A stretch of 64,000 bases of DNA from contig NZ_FOFR01000001.1 of assembly GCF_900110955.1 (NCBI RefSeq), forward strand, positions 310,001 to 374,000. The letters run 5' to 3'. Position numbers and translations under genes: made by a program. The notes under the pieces are model-generated. The model was not told the origin of the DNA, did not search any database, and saw nothing but the letters and a program-made list of their open reading frames with translations. Source of the DNA: Lentzea xinjiangensis (GTDB taxonomy: Bacteria; Actinomycetota; Actinomycetes; Mycobacteriales; Pseudonocardiaceae). Numbering within the stretch: position 1 is the first letter of the stretch; each line of letters starts with the position of its first letter. This document shows positions 61,893-64,000 of the stretch, piece by piece.

Positions 61893-62738
61893 ATGGTCAC
61901 CGGCACCGCGGACGTCACGCACGAGCTGGCCGCCTTCCTGCGGACCCGGCGTGAACGCCTCGACCCGCGCGAGCTCGGGCTGCCGCCGCGCCGGCAGACC
62001 CGGCGCACGCCGGGGCTGCGCAGGGAGGAGGTCGCCGAGCTGGCCGGGATCAGCGTCGACTACGTCGTGCGGCTGGAGCAGGCCCGCGGGCTGCGGCCCT
62101 CGGCGGACGTGGTGGAGGCGCTGGCCGGGGCGTTGCGCCTGACCCCCGACGAACGCGCCTACCTGTTCGGCCTGGCCCGGCAGCACCCCCGCGACGCGGG
62201 CGGGCCCGCCACCGCCGCGGCGCCGCCGCTGGCCCGGCTCGTCGAGGACCTGTCGCCGCGACCGGCCATGCTGATGAACCACCGCTTCGACGTCCTGGCC
62301 TGGAACAGCGCGATGGCGAGGTTGTTCGTCGACTTCGGCGCCCTGCCGCCGGGCAGGCGCAACGCGATCTGGGTGTGCCTGGTGCACCCCGGGATGCGCG
62401 AGCGCTACGTCGACCGCGGGAGCGTCGTGCGGGACGGCGTGGCCCACCTGCGCACCGCGTGGGCGGCGCACCCGGAGGACCGGGTGCTCGCCGCCCTCAT
62501 CGCCGAGTGCGCCACCCGCGACGAGGAGTTCGCGCGGTTGTGGGACGCGCGCGACGTCAAGCTCAACGGCCGGGGGCGCAAGCTGCTGCGGCACCCGGAC
62601 GTCGGCGTGATCGAGGTGGAGTTCGAGACGCTCAGGCCGGTCCAGGACCCGGACCAGGTGCTGGTGGTCCACCGCGCCGCGGACGAGGACAGCCAGTCCG
62701 CACTGGACCGGTTGTGCGCCCTCGACCAGGTCGAATAG
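61893..62738 (+). CDS. XRE family regulator with MmyB-like domain
   Basis: The 281-residue protein has an N-terminal HTH (RQTRRTPGLRREEVAELAGI, then SVDYVVRLEQARG) and a C-terminal MmyB-like PAS-type ligand domain (LVEDLSPRPAMLMNHRFDVL, AWNSAMARLFVDFG, LVHPGMRERYV). This architecture is common in actinobacteria beside a divergent oxidoreductase gene that it regulates, as here with the aldo/keto reductase. The ligand is thought to be a lipid in some relatives. ATG 61893 has no clear ribosome binding site. Confidence 0.9.
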   Translation: MVTGTADVTHELAAFLRTRRERLDPRELGLPPRRQTRRTPGLRREEVAELAGISVDYVVRLEQARGLRPSADVVEALAGALRLTPDERAYLFGLARQHPRDAGGPATAAAPPLARLVEDLSPRPAMLMNHRFDVLAWNSAMARLFVDFGALPPGRRNAIWVCLVHPGMRERYVDRGSVVRDGVAHLRTAWAAHPEDRVLAALIAECATRDEEFARLWDARDVKLNGRGRKLLRHPDVGVIEVEFETLRPVQDPDQVLVVHRAADEDSQSALDRLCALDQVE

Positions 62739-62791
62739 GGCATCCGGCGCACGACGCGCGGAAGTGATCTTCGTTCCTCGGGCCGGACCCA

Positions 62792-62797
62792 CTACGC
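62792..62797 (+). promoter_or_regulatory. Leaderless-type -10 box for the gene at 62805
   Basis: TACGCT ends 7 nt before GTG 62805, with no ribosome binding site. Confidence 0.5.
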
Positions 62798-62804
62798 TTC
62801 AGCT

Positions 62805-63539
62805 GTGGGCATACCGGCGTGGGTCTGGTTCACCGTCGCCGCGGTGGCGGGTGTGGCGGGGTTCGCCCTGCTCGCGACCGACCGGGCGCAACGAACCGCG
62901 CGTAATCGTGAACGGCGCCGTTGGGCTGCCCTCCGCGGCTGGCAGTTCGAGGAGACAGACCACGTGCTGCCGACTCGCTGGGAAGCGGGCGCCATCGCGT
63001 ACTACGGCACCGGGCTCGCCCGGGACGTGGTCGCGGGCTCCACCTTCACCGCGGACGGGCGGCGGCAGGTCTACGTGCTCGACCACGAGACCGGCGGCAA
63101 GGTCAACTCGGTGCTGGTCGGCGTGCGCTGCCGCAGGGCGTTGTCCGTGGTCATCGAGCTGTGGCTGTCGACGGTGCCGTTCCAGCGGGACAACGACAAG
63201 ATGCCGATGCCGGACCTGCTCGGGCCGGTGGGCTCGCGGTACGCGTTCGTCACCGACGTCCCGGCCGCGCGCAAGATCATCACGCCGGACCTGATCGACG
63301 CGGCCGAGGAGATCGGCGGCGACGTCACGGTCGTGTGGATGGAGAACGACTGGGTGCTGGCCGCCGCGCCGCCGAACTCGTCGCCCGCCCGCCTGGAACG
63401 GCTGCTGCGCGACGTCGGCGAGCTCGCGGACGTCATCGACCCGTTCGACCCGGACCCCTCCGAGCGGGAGGAACCGGCGGAGCGGGAGGACGAGGGCGGC
63501 GAGGTCTACCGCCCGTCGTTCGGCCGCAAGCAGCAGTGA
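62805..63539 (+). CDS. Single-pass membrane protein of unknown function, 244 aa
   Basis: One N-terminal transmembrane helix (PAWVWFTVAAVAGVAGFALL) is followed by a basic stretch (RAQRTARNRERRRWAALRG) and a cytoplasmic domain with mixed alpha/beta character (VYVLDHETGGKVNSVLVGVR; SVVIELWLSTVPFQRDNDKM). The C-terminal 40 residues are acidic and disordered. I do not recognise a catalytic motif. The start appears leaderless (TACGCT box). It has no operon partners. Confidence 0.68.
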   Translation: MGIPAWVWFTVAAVAGVAGFALLATDRAQRTARNRERRRWAALRGWQFEETDHVLPTRWEAGAIAYYGTGLARDVVAGSTFTADGRRQVYVLDHETGGKVNSVLVGVRCRRALSVVIELWLSTVPFQRDNDKMPMPDLLGPVGSRYAFVTDVPAARKIITPDLIDAAEEIGGDVTVVWMENDWVLAAAPPNSSPARLERLLRDVGELADVIDPFDPDPSEREEPAEREDEGGEVYRPSFGRKQQ

Positions 63540-63579
63540 TCTGATCCTCGGCGGTCTTCGGCCGCGGCGGCTTTCCGAC

Positions 63580-63585
63580 TACCGT
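63580..63585 (+). promoter_or_regulatory. Leaderless-type -10 box for the terminal SDR gene
   Basis: TACCGT lies 8 nt before ATG 63594. Confidence 0.45.
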
Positions 63586-63593
63586 GCGATGGC

Positions 63594-64000
63594 ATGCCAA
63601 CCGCACTGGTGACCGGATCGACCGTCGGGATCGGGGCCGCCTTCGCCCGCAGGCTCGCGGCGGAGGGGTACGACCTCGTCCTGGTCGCGCGCACCGCGCC
63701 CGCACTCGAAGAACTCGCGAAGCAGCTGCACGACCGCCACGGCGTCCACGTCGACGTCCTGCCGGCCGACCTGAGCGACCACGGCGAGCGCGCCGAGGTC
63801 GAGGCGCGGCTCACCGAGTCGCCCGTCGACCTCCTCGTCAACAACGCGGGCTTCGCGAGCACCGGCGAGTTCTTCGCGGCCGACGTCGAGAAGCTGCAGG
63901 CCCAGCTCGACGTGAACGTCGCCACCGTGCTGCGCCTGTCCAGGGCCGCCATCCCCGGCATGATCGCCAGGGGCAGGGGCGACGTGGTCAACGTGTCGAG
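63594..64000 (+). CDS. Short-chain dehydrogenase/reductase, partial
   Basis: The first 135 residues of a classical SDR are visible before the window ends. The NAD(P) motif is [17 protein letters not shown], followed by [20 protein letters not shown], the [10 protein letters not shown] block and the strand VVNVSS that carries the catalytic serine; the Tyr-x3-Lys motif would lie beyond the end. The preference for a basic residue after strand 2 (VARTAP) suggests NADPH. The substrate cannot be told. Confidence 0.9.
   Translation, partial: MPTALVTGSTVGIGAAFARRLAAEGYDLVLVARTAPALEELAKQLHDRHGVHVDVLPADLSDHGERAEVEARLTESPVDLLVNNAGFASTGEFFAADVEKLQAQLDVNVATVLRLSRAAIPGMIARGRGDVVNVS

Overview
The window is a contiguous piece of a very GC-rich actinobacterial chromosome. 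The gene content points to the order Pseudonocardiales, in the Lentzea, Saccharothrix or Actinosynnema range: a DUF3558-type lipoprotein beside WXG100-like proteins, an S37/PS-10 peptidase, HAIR/HspR heat-shock control, an EtfD-type iron-sulfur oxidoreductase, a bifunctional-type dCTP deaminase beside tRNA-Gly, many GTG starts and many leaderless promoters. This placement is inferred from gene content and was not tested phylogenetically. I saw no rRNA, CRISPR array, intact transposon or prophage.

Layout. 0.3-3.9 kb: a bkdABC-type 2-oxoacid dehydrogenase operon (E1 alpha, E1 beta, E2). 3.9-4.6 kb: a scar where two truncated genes meet head to head. 4.6-6.4 kb: a MerR regulator and two small proteins. 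6.4-12.3 kb: fatty-acid oxidation genes (acyl-CoA dehydrogenase, SCP2-like protein, TetR regulator, MaoC hydratase, FabG4-like reductase, thiolase). 12.3-16.1 kb: a serine hydrolase and a four-gene type VII secretion-associated cassette. 16.1-24.6 kb: SIMPL protein, ATPase, dehydrogenase with a structured leader, S37 peptidase, HAD phosphatase, dienelactone hydrolase, flavin oxidoreductase. 24.6-30.8 kb: thioredoxin/NHL protein, GroES-like protein, VanW protein, DUF1206 protein, truncated MFS pump. 30.9-35.6 kb: a FadE5-like acyl-CoA dehydrogenase, a sodium:solute symporter and small proteins. 35.6-39.3 kb: a Crp/Fnr-nucleotidyltransferase pair, then a small low-GC island between two copies of the tRNA-Gly 3' end. 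39.3-46.4 kb: dcd, a CDF transporter, a holin-fold protein, EtfD, an SMR pump with TetR, and a DUF4097 lipoprotein. 46.4-50.9 kb: dnaK-grpE-dnaJ-hspR. 50.9-58 kb: an SDR/TetR pair, glyA with a ZTP riboswitch, a flavohemoglobin, a PPOX protein and a DHA2 pump. 58-64 kb: clpB, aldo/keto reductase, XRE regulator, a membrane protein and an SDR cut by the window end.

Two regulatory networks can be read directly. HspR (50.2 kb) should repress dnaK and clpB through HAIR repeats at 46.48, 46.52 and 58.00 kb. A separate motif, TACT-N4-AGTA, lies upstream of four fatty-acid oxidation loci up to 35 kb apart (8.3, 11.0, 32.8 and 43.9 kb), paired at three of them. The TetR gene at 8.4 kb, divergent from the first pair, is the obvious candidate regulator. 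Together these loci would supply acyl-CoA dehydrogenation, hydration, 3-hydroxyacyl oxidation, thiolysis and electron delivery to menaquinone via EtfD.

Signs of genome flux are concentrated at 3.9-4.6 kb and 36.9-39.2 kb. Both carry members of the same cysteine-rich protein family. The second is bounded by a 36/37-bp direct repeat of the tRNA-Gly 3' end, as in a degenerate integrated element.
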